NCBI GenBank assembly: GCA_021808445.1 | Contig: JAKBBP010000021.1 | Location: forward strand, 1-43,000 | DNA length: 43,000 bases | Reading direction: 5' to 3' | DNA from: Pseudomonadota bacterium | GTDB lineage: Bacteria; Pseudomonadota; Gammaproteobacteria; Burkholderiales; Burkholderiaceae_C | Part shown: piece by piece, positions 1-13,145 of the stretch | Layout of the letters: the number at the start of each line of letters is the position of its first letter | Position numbering within the stretch: the first letter of the stretch is position 1 | The notes under the pieces: generated by a model | Databases searched by the model: none | What the model was told of the DNA's origin: nothing | What the model saw: the letters and a program-made list of their open reading frames with translations, nothing else | Position numbers and translations under genes: made by a program

Positions 1-407
1 TGAGCGTCGCGCGCACCTTTTGGGAGAAGGCCACCGCTGCACACGTGTTCTGCGCCCAAGGCCGCATCCGCAGCGAACGCTACGCTCGACATTGGCATGA
101 TCTGGCTGCGATCGCCCGAAGCCCGCATTTCACCGCCGTCATGGCCGATCGCGCGGTGGCAACCGCCGTCGCCCGCCACAAGTCCTACTTCTTCATCGAG
201 AAAGACGCCGACGGTCAGGTAATCGACTACATGTCTGCGACCACGGGGCATCTGAAAATCGTCCCCGAAGGCGAAGCCAAGACGGCGCTCGCCAAGGACT
301 ACGCTGCCATGCTGGCGGACGAAGTGATGGTAGGCAATGCCGTGTCCTTCGACGAGCTGTTGGAAGCATGTGCCGACCTCGAAACCAAGATAAATAAGGC
401 TTTCTAA
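1..407 (+). CDS. AbiEii/AbiGii-type nucleotidyltransferase toxin, C-terminal part (5' end outside window)
   Basis: The frame is open from base 3 with no stop before 407, so the start lies left of the window; about 134 residues are visible. The segment begins with RTFWEKAT, followed by RYARHWHDLAAIA, HKSYFF, GHLKIVP and a DYAAML...FDELL...LETKIN tail. This is the C-terminal half of the AbiEii/AbiGii toxins, the nucleotidyltransferase partner of type IV toxin-antitoxin or abortive-infection pairs. The catalytic N-terminal half and any AbiEi antitoxin gene would be upstream, out of view. It is convergent with guaA, with only 57 bases between the stops, and that gap is more AT-rich than the surroundings. 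I infer island cargo beside a guaA attachment site. The family call is fairly sure; activity cannot be judged from a fragment. Confidence 0.8.
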   Translation, partial: SVARTFWEKATAAHVFCAQGRIRSERYARHWHDLAAIARSPHFTAVMADRAVATAVARHKSYFFIEKDADGQVIDYMSATTGHLKIVPEGEAKTALAKDYAAMLADEVMVGNAVSFDELLEACADLETKINKAF

Positions 408-464
408 AGCAACACGTAACGACGATTTTTCGATAGCTGGCGATAGTCCTCGAAGAACCTAAAC

Positions 465-2057
465 TCACTCCCACTCGATGGTCGCCGGCGGTTTGGACGA
501 GATGTCGTAGGTCACGCGGTTGATGCCCCGTACCTCGTTGATGATGCGACTGGACACCCGCTTGAGCAGCGCATAGGGAAGCTCCGCCCAGTCGGCCGTC
601 ATGAAATCGCTGGTTTGGACCGCGCGCAGCGCCACCACGTAGTCGTAGGTGCGCCCGTCGCCCATCACGCCCACGCTCTTGACCGGCAGGAACACCGCGA
701 AGGCCTGCGAGGTCAGCGCATACCAGCTCTGGCCGCTGGCGGCGTCGCGCGTGCCGCGCAGTTCCTCGATGAAGATCGCGTCCGCCCGGCGCAGCAAATC
801 TGCGTATTCGCGCTTGACCTCCCCCAGGATACGCACCCCGAGGCCCGGCCCGGGAAAGGGATGCCGGTCGACCATCTCGGCGGGCAGGCCCAGGGCCTTG
901 CCCAGCTCGCGCACCTCGTCCTTGAACAGCTCGCGCAGGGGCTCGAGCAGTTTCAGGCCCAGGGTTTCGGGCAGTCCGCCGACGTTGTGGTGGCTCTTGA
1001 TCGTGGTGGCCTTCTTGGTCTTGGCGCCCCCGGACTCGATCACGTCCGGGTAGATGGTCCCCTGCGCCAGCCAGCGCGCGCGCTCCAGCTTGCGCGCCTC
1101 GCGCTGGAACACCTCGACGAACTCACGCCCGATGATGCGTCGCTTGTGCTCCGGATCCGACACCCCCGCCAGCGCCTGCAGGAACTGCTCGCTGGCGTCC
1201 ACATGCACCACCCTGGCGTGCAGTCGCCCGGAGAACATGTCCATGACCATGCGGGCCTCGTCCTGGCGCAGCAGGCCATGGTCGACGAAAACGCAGGTGA
1301 GCTGGTCCCCGATGGCGCGGTGGATCAAGGCCGCGGCCACGCTCGAATCCACGCCGCCGGACAGGCCCAGGATCACCTGCTCGTCGCCGACCTGCTCCCG
1401 GATGCGCTGCGTGGCCTCGGCGATGTAGTCCCCCATGATCCAGTCGCCCGAGCAGCCGCAGATGTCGCGCACGAAGCGCCTGAGCAGCGCCGCGCCCTGC
1501 ACGGTGTGCGTGACCTCGGGATGGAATTGAAGCGCGTAGTAGCCTCGCGCTTCGTCGGCCATGCCGGCGATCGGGCAGCTGGGCGTGCTGGCCATCAGCT
1601 TGAAGCCCGGAGGCAGCTCGGTGACCTTGTCGCCGTGGCTCATCCACGCCTTGAGCATGCCGTGGCCCTCCGGGGTGCGGAAGTCCTCGATTCCCTCCAG
1701 CAGGCGCGTGTGGCCGCGCGCGCGCACCTCGGCATAGCCGAACTCACGGTGCTCGCTCCACTCCACCTTGCCGCCGAGCTGGGCGGCCATGGTCTGCATG
1801 CCGTAGCAGATGCCCAGCACCGGCACCCCGCAGTCCCATACGGCCTGCGGCGCGCGCAGCTCATGCGCCTCGTAGGTGCTGGCGTGGCTGCCCGAGAGAA
1901 TGATGCCCTTGAGACCCTGGGCCGCCATGTCGCGGATGAACGCGTCGCCGACGTCGTTGGGGTGGATCTCGCAGTACACCTGCGCTTCGCGCACCCGGCG
2001 TGCAATGAGCTGCGTGACCTGGGATCCGAAGTCCAGGATCAGGATCTTCTGGTGCAT
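465..2057 (-). CDS. guaA: GMP synthase (glutamine-hydrolysing)
   Basis: Converts XMP, ATP and glutamine to GMP in the cytoplasm, the last step of guanine nucleotide synthesis. The N-terminal class I glutamine amidotransferase domain has nucleophile Cys84 in GICYGMQ and the His179-Pro-Glu181 pair in QFHPE. The ATP-pyrophosphatase domain starts near residue 225 with the P-loop LSGGVDSS, and the protein ends in the typical PPATIEWE. Length 530 residues is normal. I chose ATG at 2057 because AAGGG lies a few bases upstream; an in-frame GTG at 2063 would add two residues but overlaps that ribosome binding site. It follows guaB by 9 bases and surely shares its transcript. Its 3' end faces a toxin-gene fragment, consistent with use as an island attachment site. 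Confidence 0.97.
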   Translation of the reverse strand: MHQKILILDFGSQVTQLIARRVREAQVYCEIHPNDVGDAFIRDMAAQGLKGIILSGSHASTYEAHELRAPQAVWDCGVPVLGICYGMQTMAAQLGGKVEWSEHREFGYAEVRARGHTRLLEGIEDFRTPEGHGMLKAWMSHGDKVTELPPGFKLMASTPSCPIAGMADEARGYYALQFHPEVTHTVQGAALLRRFVRDICGCSGDWIMGDYIAEATQRIREQVGDEQVILGLSGGVDSSVAAALIHRAIGDQLTCVFVDHGLLRQDEARMVMDMFSGRLHARVVHVDASEQFLQALAGVSDPEHKRRIIGREFVEVFQREARKLERARWLAQGTIYPDVIESGGAKTKKATTIKSHHNVGGLPETLGLKLLEPLRELFKDEVRELGKALGLPAEMVDRHPFPGPGLGVRILGEVKREYADLLRRADAIFIEELRGTRDAASGQSWYALTSQAFAVFLPVKSVGVMGDGRTYDYVVALRAVQTSDFMTADWAELPYALLKRVSSRIINEVRGINRVTYDISSKPPATIEWE

Positions 2058-2066
2058 GGTCACCCT

Positions 2067-5248
<3,182 letters not shown>

Positions 5249-5259
5249 TGCGTCGTGGT

Positions 5260-5275
5260 CTGGATAAAAATACAG
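5260..5275. promoter_or_regulatory. LexA (SOS) box, with a second degenerate half-site
   Basis: The 16-mer CTGGATAAAAATACAG matches the proteobacterial LexA box CTGT-N8-ACAG with one mismatch. A second ATACAG half-site lies 14 bases on (5284-5289). Both sit directly upstream of lexA and overlap the predicted -35 and -10 elements, which fits autorepression by LexA. Confidence 0.85.
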
Positions 5276-5288
5276 GAACTTTTATACA
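5261..5288 (+). promoter_or_regulatory. Probable lexA promoter
   Basis: A -35-like TGGATA (5261-5266) and a -10-like TATACA (5283-5288) are separated by 16 bases and lie 23 bases upstream of the lexA ATG. The SOS box covers the -35 and spacer. Assigned by eye from consensus; the exact start point is unknown. Confidence 0.5.
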
Positions 5289-5311
5289 GTGCCGCCCGAG
5301 GAGCAGCCTGC

Positions 5312-5977
5312 ATGCCCAACGCCGCGAAGCTTACCGCCCGCCAGGAGGAGATCCTCAGGCTCATCGCCCGCAGCATCGAACGCAGCGGCTACCCCCCGAC
5401 ACGCGCGGAAATTGCCGCCGAGCTGGGGTTCCGCTCCGCCAATGCCGCCGAGGATCATTTGCACGCACTGGCCCGCAAGGGCATGCTGGAGCTGGCCTCG
5501 GGCACGTCGCGGGGCATCCGGCTCACGCCCCAGGCGGCCAGCGCGCTGCGCCCCGGCGCGGGCGCGCTGGTGCGCGCGCTGCCCGGCATGGAGCAACTGA
5601 TGCTGCCGCTGATCGGCCGCGTGGCCGCGGGCAGCCCCATCCTCGCGCAGGAGCATGTGGAAAGCACCGTCGGCGTCGACCCCAGCCTGTTCAGCGCCCG
5701 CCCCGATTACCTGCTGAAGGTGCGCGGCGCCAGCATGCAGGGGGTGGGCATCCTGGATGGAGACCTGCTCGCCGTGCGCCAGACCCAGGACGTGCGCAAT
5801 GGCCAGATCGTCGTGGCCCGCCTGGGTGATGAGGTGACGGTCAAGCGCCTGCGGCGCGGCCCGACCCGTATCGAACTGCTGCCCGAGAATCCGGACTTCT
5901 CCCCCATCGTGGTCGAACCGGGCCAGGCCTTCGACATCGAGGGCCTGGCCGTGGGGCTGCTTCGCAACGGGGTGTGA
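5312..5977 (+). CDS. lexA: LexA repressor (SOS response)
   Basis: The SOS repressor; RecA-stimulated self-cleavage releases DNA-damage genes. The 221-residue protein has an N-terminal winged helix (about 1-70, beginning [13 protein letters not shown]), a linker, and an S24-type serine peptidase domain. Self-cleavage would fall between Ala106 and Gly107 (VAAG), with catalytic Ser141 (GASMQG) and Lys178 (VTVKRL). The frame is open far upstream, but ATG at 5312 is preceded by GAGGAG with 8-base spacing and gives the usual N-terminus. The upstream SOS box supports autoregulation. No imuA/imuB/dnaE2 or sulA-like gene follows; the next gene is convergent. Confidence 0.96.
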   Translation: MPNAAKLTARQEEILRLIARSIERSGYPPTRAEIAAELGFRSANAAEDHLHALARKGMLELASGTSRGIRLTPQAASALRPGAGALVRALPGMEQLMLPLIGRVAAGSPILAQEHVESTVGVDPSLFSARPDYLLKVRGASMQGVGILDGDLLAVRQTQDVRNGQIVVARLGDEVTVKRLRRGPTRIELLPENPDFSPIVVEPGQAFDIEGLAVGLLRNGV

Positions 5978-6035
5978 GGAAGACGCCCGGCCTGCCCCCC
6001 GAGGGGGTCGGGGAACCTTGGGGCGGCCCGGTGGT

Positions 6036-6584
6036 TCAGCCCGCGTCGGCGGCGAGCCGGGGGCGGTGCAGGGGCTGGGCGCTCACCAGCATGCCGTCGG
6101 CGTCGGCATAGAGCCACTCGCCAGGACGCACCGGCACTCCCTGGATGCGCACGGGCTGGTCGCGCTCCCCGGTGCCCAGCTTGCGCGGCGGCACGGGAAC
6201 GCAGGCCAGTGCGCGCACCCCGATGGCGCAGGCCTGCAGCTCCTGCACGTCGCGCACGCAACCGTCGATCACCACGCCGGCCCAGCCATTGCGCACCGCC
6301 AGTTCCGAGAGCTTGCCGCCGAACAGCGCTCGGGCCATCGACGCGCCGCCGTCGACCACCAGCACGCGCTGCATGCCGGCCTGCTCCAGGGTGGCGCGCA
6401 GCAGCGCGTTGTCCTCCAGGCAGCGCAAGGTCACGATCTCGCCGAAGAACATGCCCTGGCGGCCGTAGTGGCGGAACACCGGGGGCAGCACGCGCAGTTC
6501 CCCCCGCTCGATCGCCTCGCCGTGCTGGTCGCAGAAGTCGCAGGTGTTGATCGCACAGGTGGCGGAGGAATTCGACAACGGCAT
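6036..6584 (-). CDS. rraA: RraA family protein
   Basis: A 182-residue member of the RraA/4-hydroxy-4-methyl-2-oxoglutarate aldolase fold. The core shows RVLVVDGGASMARALFGGKL, AVRNGWAGVVIDGCVRDV and PVRPGEWLYADADG, with the Gly-x-x-Arg-Asp signature (GCVRD) of the family. In E. coli RraA binds and inhibits RNase E, while relatives are divalent-metal aldolases; sequence alone does not separate these roles. ATG at 6584 has GGAG about 8 bases upstream; an in-frame ATG at 6626 is less likely. The N-terminus holds three closely spaced cysteines (TCAINTCDFC), which is unusual. It is convergent with lexA, ending 58 bases from it. Confidence 0.82.
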   Translation of the reverse strand: MPLSNSSATCAINTCDFCDQHGEAIERGELRVLPPVFRHYGRQGMFFGEIVTLRCLEDNALLRATLEQAGMQRVLVVDGGASMARALFGGKLSELAVRNGWAGVVIDGCVRDVQELQACAIGVRALACVPVPPRKLGTGERDQPVRIQGVPVRPGEWLYADADGMLVSAQPLHRPRLAADAG

Positions 6585-6782
6585 GGAAAGGATCTCCGGA
6601 AAGTTCTGAGGCCTGGTGTGCGGCATGTCCCTGATTGCACGGCCTCGTGACCCGCAGCGTAATGCTCCAAGTCAAATCCCGTCGCAGCCGCCGCCCGGGA
6701 CGGGGCCGCGGGGACTGGCCGGGTGCGCATGGCGCTATGCTCGCTGCTGCGCCGCATCGCGACGCCCGCAGAAGCCCGCCGC

Positions 6783-7652
6783 ATGTCGTTGAACTGGTTC
6801 GTCCCCTGGTATCCCTCCTGGCCCATGGCCGCCTTCCTGGCGCTGGGCGCGCTGCTCTACCTGCGCGGCAGCCTGCGCAGGCGCACTCCGGCATGGCGCC
6901 AGGCGCTGTTCTGGGCCGGCTGGATCCTGATCTGGCAGGGCCTGCAAACCCAGTGGGACTACCTGGCCGAGCACGAATTCTTCGTGCACATGTTGCAGCA
7001 GACAGCCTTGCACGACCTCGGGCCCTTGCTGGTCATCGCCGCCTGGCCGGGACCCACGTGGCGTTCCGGGCTTCCGGCGCGCTGGCGCCAGCGCTGGCTG
7101 CTGCCGCTGCTGCGCCTGAGCCCGGTGCGCTGGGCCACGGCCATCGCGCTCAACCCGGCGGTCGCCGTGGCGCTGTTTTCCGGGCTGGTGGTGTTCTGGC
7201 TGGTGCCCGCGGTGCATGTCGGGGTCATGCTCAACACCCGGCTGTACCAGCTGATGAACTGGACCATGGTGTTCGACGGTCTGCTGTTCTGGTGGCTGGT
7301 GCTCGATCCCCGCCCCGCCCCGCCGGCGCACCTGCGCCCGGGCTGGCGCATCTTCCTGCCGGTGATCGGCATGCTGCCCCAGATGCTGCTGGGCGCGGTT
7401 CTGGCGCTGAACAGCACCGACTGGTATCCCATCTATTCCCTGTGCGGGCGCGCGGTGGCGGGGCTGAGCGCGATGAGCGACCAGCACCTGGGGGGGCTGA
7501 TCCTGTGGATTCCCGCCTCGGCCGTCAACGTGCTGGCCGCGATGGCCGCTCTGCGGCGCTGGATGCGCCTGTCGGAGCGCAGGGAAGCATCGCCATCGCG
7601 CCCGGCTGCGGTGGCGCAGCCCCGCCCGCCGCAGGCGCCACGACACGCCTGA
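6783..7652 (+). CDS. CtaG-like cytochrome c oxidase assembly factor (polytopic membrane protein)
   Basis: A 289-residue protein with about seven hydrophobic segments. Conserved signatures of the caa3-type CtaG family are present: FVHMLQQTALHDLGPLLVIAAWP (here FVHML and LHDLGP), NWTMVFDGLLFWW, and SDQHLGGLILWIP near the C-terminus. These proteins act at the inner membrane in building the copper centres of haem-copper oxidases. The ATG at 6783 gives the usual short N-terminus before the first membrane segment; ATG at 6729 or GTG at 6723 are alternatives, and no strong ribosome binding site decides. It is convergent with an SCO1-like gene 23 bases away, which supports an oxidase-assembly role. 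No oxidase subunit gene is in the window. Confidence 0.8.
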   Translation: MSLNWFVPWYPSWPMAAFLALGALLYLRGSLRRRTPAWRQALFWAGWILIWQGLQTQWDYLAEHEFFVHMLQQTALHDLGPLLVIAAWPGPTWRSGLPARWRQRWLLPLLRLSPVRWATAIALNPAVAVALFSGLVVFWLVPAVHVGVMLNTRLYQLMNWTMVFDGLLFWWLVLDPRPAPPAHLRPGWRIFLPVIGMLPQMLLGAVLALNSTDWYPIYSLCGRAVAGLSAMSDQHLGGLILWIPASAVNVLAAMAALRRWMRLSERREASPSRPAAVAQPRPPQAPRHA

Positions 7653-7675
7653 GCCGGGGGCCGATCGGCGAAGGA

Positions 7676-8275
7676 TCAGCCGTCGATCAGTTGACGCAGG
7701 TCATGCGTGATCTGGGCCGGAGGTGAATTTTCCGAGCCGATCAACCGCCCACGCCCGCGCTTGTCGAACACGTAGATCGCCGCGCTGTGGTTGACCACGT
7801 AGTTGCCCGACGCATCCTTCTGCCCGTAGTTGAAGGCGACGTGGAAGCGCTTGGCGGTCGCCTGGATCTGCGCCATGCTGCCGCTCAGGCCCACGGCCTC
7901 GGGACTGAAGGCCCGGGTGTAGGCCTTGAGGATGGGCAGGGTATCGCGCGCCGGATCGACCGAGACGAACAGGATGCGCACGTCCTCGGCCCTGGGACCC
8001 AGAGCCTGCACCGCGTCGGCCAGGTGGGACATGGTCAGCGGGCACACGTCGGGGCAATGGGTGTAGCCGAAATACAGGATCACCACCTTGCCGGAGTAAT
8101 CCGCCGCCGTCACCGGCTTGCCCTCGTCGTTCACCAGCTGGAACTTCAGGTCGGGCAGCACGCTGCCGACATCGTCCAGGTCCCAATGCAGTTTCTTGCC
8201 GCAGGAGCCGAGCAGCAGCAGCGCCGCGAAGCCTGCCAGCGCCGCGCGCAGCAGGCGGCCTTTCCAGAATGTCAT
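7676..8275 (-). CDS. SCO1/SenC family copper chaperone lipoprotein
   Basis: Delivers copper to, or reduces, the CuA site of cytochrome c oxidase on the periplasmic side. The 199-residue protein has a signal ending in a lipobox (LLLLGSC, lipidated Cys25) and a thioredoxin-like fold with the copper ligands Cys74 and Cys78 (HCPDVCP) and His163 (VVNHSAA). ATG at 8275 puts the lipoprotein signal at the N-terminus; upstream in-frame codons would spoil it. It lies downstream of the clpB terminator, so it probably has its own promoter in 8276-8320. Pairing with the convergent CtaG-like gene suggests a joint role in oxidase assembly. Confidence 0.92.
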   Translation of the reverse strand: MTFWKGRLLRAALAGFAALLLLGSCGKKLHWDLDDVGSVLPDLKFQLVNDEGKPVTAADYSGKVVILYFGYTHCPDVCPLTMSHLADAVQALGPRAEDVRILFVSVDPARDTLPILKAYTRAFSPEAVGLSGSMAQIQATAKRFHVAFNYGQKDASGNYVVNHSAAIYVFDKRGRGRLIGSENSPPAQITHDLRQLIDG

Positions 8276-8320
8276 CGTCGGATCGGGGTTCGAGTCGCGC
8301 CGCCCTCGCACCGAGACGGC

Positions 8321-8371
8321 GAAAACCCCATGCTAGCGCCTGGCGGCCAGCCAGCGTCGCCAGCATGGGGT
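8321..8371 (-). terminator. Rho-independent terminator of clpB
   Basis: Perfect 10-bp arms, ACCCCATGCT (8325-8334) and AGCATGGGGT (8362-8371), enclose a loop that itself contains a smaller CTGGC/GCCAG hairpin. On the minus strand the stem is followed by TTTTCGCC. It begins 27 bases after the clpB stop and separates clpB from the SCO1-like gene. Confidence 0.75.
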
Positions 8372-8397
8372 CCGGCGCACCCATCCCTGGGCCTGGA

Positions 8398-10995
<2,598 letters not shown>

Positions 10996-11020
10996 GGATT
11001 TCTCCGTGGGTACCCGGCAC

Positions 11021-11048
11021 AGATGCGGAGCTCCACGGGATTTTCAAG
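11021..11048 (-). promoter_or_regulatory. Sigma-32 (RpoH) heat-shock promoter of clpB
   Basis: On the minus strand, CTTGAAA (11048-11042) and CCGCATCT (11028-11021) are separated by exactly 13 bases. This matches the RpoH consensus CTTGAAA-N13-CCCCATNT with one mismatch. It lies 26 bases upstream of the clpB start, as expected for a heat-shock gene. Confidence 0.85.
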
Positions 11049-11210
11049 GCCCGGTCCCATGCGGGCTGTTGATCTGGATGAACGACGCTTGGCGCCGGAA
11101 GTGGCATCATGCAGTCATTCGAATCGTGCGAAAGGGCCTGTTCCTGCGCAGTGTTTGAGCGTGGGACTAAGCTGTTCAGCACCCAGCAACCACCACCGGG
11201 AGAATGCATC

Positions 11211-11549
11211 ATGGCCAAGATCGCAAGCAAAGCAGCCGCCGCAGCCGAAGGCATCCAGGCGACCGACAGGCTGGTGGCCGACCTGCGCGAGGTCGCCTCC
11301 GACGCCGAGGAACTGCTCAGCCTGACCGCCGGCCAGGCCGGAGAGCGCCTGGCCGACGTGCGCGCGCGCCTGGGCGAGCGCCTCTCCACCCTGAAGGACC
11401 AGCTGTTCGACCTGGAGGCCGAGATGGTCGAGCGCGGCAAGCAGGTCGCCCGCGCCACCGACGACTACGTGCACGACAACCCCTGGAAGTCCATCGGCGC
11501 CACCGCCGGCGTGGCCTTCCTGCTCGGCCTGCTCATCGGCCGTCGCTGA
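11211..11549 (+). CDS. DUF883 (ElaB/YqjD-type) membrane-anchored protein
   Basis: A 112-residue protein with a long amphipathic helical or coiled-coil body (about 10-85), the family motif VHDNPWKSIG (87-96) and one C-terminal transmembrane segment ending in RR. In E. coli the related YqjD and ElaB are tail-anchored in the inner membrane, bind ribosomes and are made in stationary phase. ATG at 11211 has GGGAG 9 bases upstream; longer in-frame starts read through what looks like promoter DNA. It heads a three-gene plus-strand operon with YqjE- and YqjK-like genes, the same trio as in E. coli, which strengthens all three calls. It diverges from clpB. Confidence 0.88.
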   Translation: MAKIASKAAAAAEGIQATDRLVADLREVASDAEELLSLTAGQAGERLADVRARLGERLSTLKDQLFDLEAEMVERGKQVARATDDYVHDNPWKSIGATAGVAFLLGLLIGRR

Positions 11550-11562
11550 ACGGCGGGCGCCG

Positions 11563-11946
11563 GTGAAAACCCTGTTTGGCGGCGGCGCGGGCTTGCGCGA
11601 GCGCCTGGACCTCCTGCTGCAGACCGCGCAGACCCGGCTGGAGCTGCTGGGCCTGGAGCTGCAGGAGGAAAAGCTGCGCCTGGCCCGCCTGCTGCTGGGC
11701 ACTGTGCTGGCTGCCGTGCTGCTGGGCTTCGCGGTGGTGTTCGCGCTGATCTGGCTGACCGTGGCACTGTGGGACACCCACCGGCAGCTCGGCCTGGGCC
11801 TGGCAACCCTCATCACCCTCGCGCTGGGCCTGGGCGCGGCCGGAGTGGCCGCACGGGCCTGGGCAGCCGGCAGCAGCCTGTTCGCCGCCAGTCTGGCCGA
11901 ACTGGAGCGCGACCGCGCCTCGCTGGAGCAGCGCCGTGCCCCCTGA
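11563..11946 (+). CDS. YqjE-type phage-holin-family membrane protein
   Basis: A 127-residue protein with an N-terminal amphipathic helix (LRERLDLLLQTAQTRLELLG), two adjacent transmembrane segments (about 45-68 and 78-98) and a charged C-terminal tail. This is the architecture of the YqjE/putative actinobacterial holin-X family (PF07332). The start is GTG at 11563, 13 bases after the DUF883 stop, with a GC-rich weak ribosome binding site, so translation is probably coupled. Despite the family name there is no sign of a prophage here. Function unknown; a role in the stress-responsive inner membrane is inferred from its partners. Confidence 0.8.
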   Translation: MKTLFGGGAGLRERLDLLLQTAQTRLELLGLELQEEKLRLARLLLGTVLAAVLLGFAVVFALIWLTVALWDTHRQLGLGLATLITLALGLGAAGVAARAWAAGSSLFAASLAELERDRASLEQRRAP

Positions 11947-12271
11947 GCAGGTGCAACTCCTGCTGCGCAAGCAACGCGTACAGCTGCGCATCGCGCAGCA
12001 GCGCGTGGCCTGCATCGGCCTGCTCGAGGAGGCGGAGGGCCTGCTGTCGACGGCCCAGCGCCTGCGCGGTCTGGGCGCCCGGAGCGCCGATGTGTTGCGC
12101 GAGCATGGTTCGGCGCTGGGAATCGCGCTGGGAGCCCTGTTTGTGCTGTGGCGCCCGCGCGGCGCGCTGCGCTGGCTGCGCAGGGGGTGGATGCTATGGC
12201 TCGGCCTGCGCCGCGGACGCGGGCGACTGCTGGTCTGGGCGCGCCTGTTGAGTCGCCTGGCGGGAATCTGA
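11936..12271 (+). CDS. YqjK-like protein
   Basis: A 111-residue, Arg/Leu-rich protein. The first 50 residues are charged and helical (LLLRKQRVQLRIAQQRVA), followed by one probable membrane segment near 58-73 (GSALGIALGALFVLWRP) and a basic C-terminal part. Similarity is to YqjK-type proteins, judged mainly by position as third gene after YqjD- and YqjE-type genes. The GTG start at 11936 overlaps the previous gene by 11 bases and has GGAG upstream within it. Its TGA stop lies in the first copy of a 16-bp tandem repeat. Function unknown. Confidence 0.65.
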   Translation: MPPEQVQLLLRKQRVQLRIAQQRVACIGLLEEAEGLLSTAQRLRGLGARSADVLREHGSALGIALGALFVLWRPRGALRWLRRGWMLWLGLRRGRGRLLVWARLLSRLAGI

Positions 12272-12290
12272 ACCGGCGGGAATCCGAACG
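12259..12290. repeat. Tandem 16-bp duplication across the yqjK-like stop codon
   Basis: GGCGGGAATCTGAACC (12259-12274) is followed at once by GGCGGGAATCCGAACG (12275-12290) and a partial third copy GGCGGG (12291-12296). The first copy contains the TGA stop of the YqjK-like gene. Confidence 0.8.
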
Positions 12291-12306
12291 GGCGGGGCTT
12301 CCCGCC
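12291..12306. terminator. GC-rich hairpin between convergent genes
   Basis: Arms GGCGGG (12291-12296) and CCCGCC (12301-12306) with a 4-base loop lie between the YqjK-like stop and the moaE stop. There is no T-tract, so a terminator role is only suggested by position. Confidence 0.35.
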
Positions 12307-12321
12307 TCCGGCTGCAGCGGC

Positions 12322-12810
12322 TCAGGAAGCCCGGCTGTTTCCCGCCTCGATGCCCCAGCGCGCCAGCGCCGCGTCATCCGATTCGCGCGCATCCACCCAC
12401 TGCGCGCCTTTCGAGGTCGATTCCTTTTTCCACAGAGGAGCCTGGGTCTTCAGGTAATCCATGAGAAAGGCGCAGGCCTCGAAGGCATCATGGCGATGAC
12501 TGCTGACCACCGCCACCAGCACGATCGGGTCTCCAGGCTGCAGCAGGCCCACTCGATGCACGACCACGGCACCCTGCAAAGGCCAGCGCGCACGCGCCTG
12601 CTCGACCATGCGCTCGATGCTTGCGCGGGTCATCTCGGGGTAATGCTCCAGTTCCAGGGATTGCACCGGGCACTCCCCGGGCTCGCCTGCGTGATCCCGG
12701 CAGATCCCCTCGAACAGCACCAGGGCTCCAAGGTCGCGCCTGCCGGCACGCAGGCGACGCGATTCCTCGGCCCCGTCAAAGGCCTCGGTCTGGATCCGGA
12801 CTTCGAACAT
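12322..12810 (-). CDS. moaE: Molybdopterin synthase catalytic subunit
   Basis: Large subunit of molybdopterin synthase. Together with the thiocarboxylated MoaD it inserts the two dithiolene sulfurs into precursor Z. The 162-residue protein shows the MoaE signatures LELEHYPEMT, VVVHRVGLLQPGD, SSHRHDAFEACAFLMDYLK and KTQAPLWKKE, the last carrying the active-site lysines. ATG at 12810 gives a normal N-terminus. The C-terminus (GIEAGNSRAS) is a little extended. It is the last gene of the moeA-moaD-moaE run, 59 bases after moaD, and is convergent with the YqjK-like gene. Confidence 0.95.
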   Translation of the reverse strand: MFEVRIQTEAFDGAEESRRLRAGRRDLGALVLFEGICRDHAGEPGECPVQSLELEHYPEMTRASIERMVEQARARWPLQGAVVVHRVGLLQPGDPIVLVAVVSSHRHDAFEACAFLMDYLKTQAPLWKKESTSKGAQWVDARESDDAALARWGIEAGNSRAS

Positions 12811-12869
12811 GGTGCGCGAACCTGAAAGGGTGGATCCTGCAAAGGGGGGCCAGGGGCACAGGCAGCGGA

Positions 12870-13127
12870 TCAGCCGCCCGTGACCGGGGGAAAGAAGGCC
12901 AGCTCTCGCCCCGGCACCAGGTCGGCCTCGGCAGGCGCCATCACGTGGTCGCAGGCCATGCGCAGGCTGCGCTGCGGGCCCAGGGCGTCGGCATGGCGCT
13001 CGCTGCGCTGCGCCAGCCAGGCCCGCGCTTCGCCCAGCGTGCGCAGGGTGTCGGGCAGGTCAAGGGTTTCGCTGGACCTGCCCAGGGCCTCGCGCACACT
13101 GGCGAAATAACGGATGGTGGTTTGCAT
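12870..13127 (-). CDS. moaD: Molybdopterin synthase sulfur carrier subunit
   Basis: Small ubiquitin-like sulfur carrier. Its C-terminal Gly-Gly is adenylated by MoeB and thiocarboxylated before donating sulfur to the MoaE active site. The 85 residues fit the beta-grasp family: MQTTIRYFASVREALG at the start, ELAFFPPVTGG at the end with the obligatory di-glycine. It lies 18 bases after moeA and 59 before moaE, clearly one operon. No MoeB gene is in the window. Confidence 0.93.
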   Translation of the reverse strand: MQTTIRYFASVREALGRSSETLDLPDTLRTLGEARAWLAQRSERHADALGPQRSLRMACDHVMAPAEADLVPGRELAFFPPVTGG

Positions 13128-13145
13128 CGCTGCGCGGTCGCGGGT

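Noticed and set aside
5994-6008. Short CCCCC/GGGGG hairpin between lexA and rraA as a terminator.
   Set aside because: Only 5 pairs with a 3-base loop and no T-tract; too weak to call in GC-rich DNA.
7660-7669. 10-bp palindrome GCCGATCGGC between the CtaG-like and SCO1-like stops.
   Set aside because: Too short to distinguish from chance in this composition.
11563-11946. Possible prophage because of a holin-family match.
   Set aside because: It is the YqjE-type member of that family inside a yqjDEK-like trio; no other phage gene is present.
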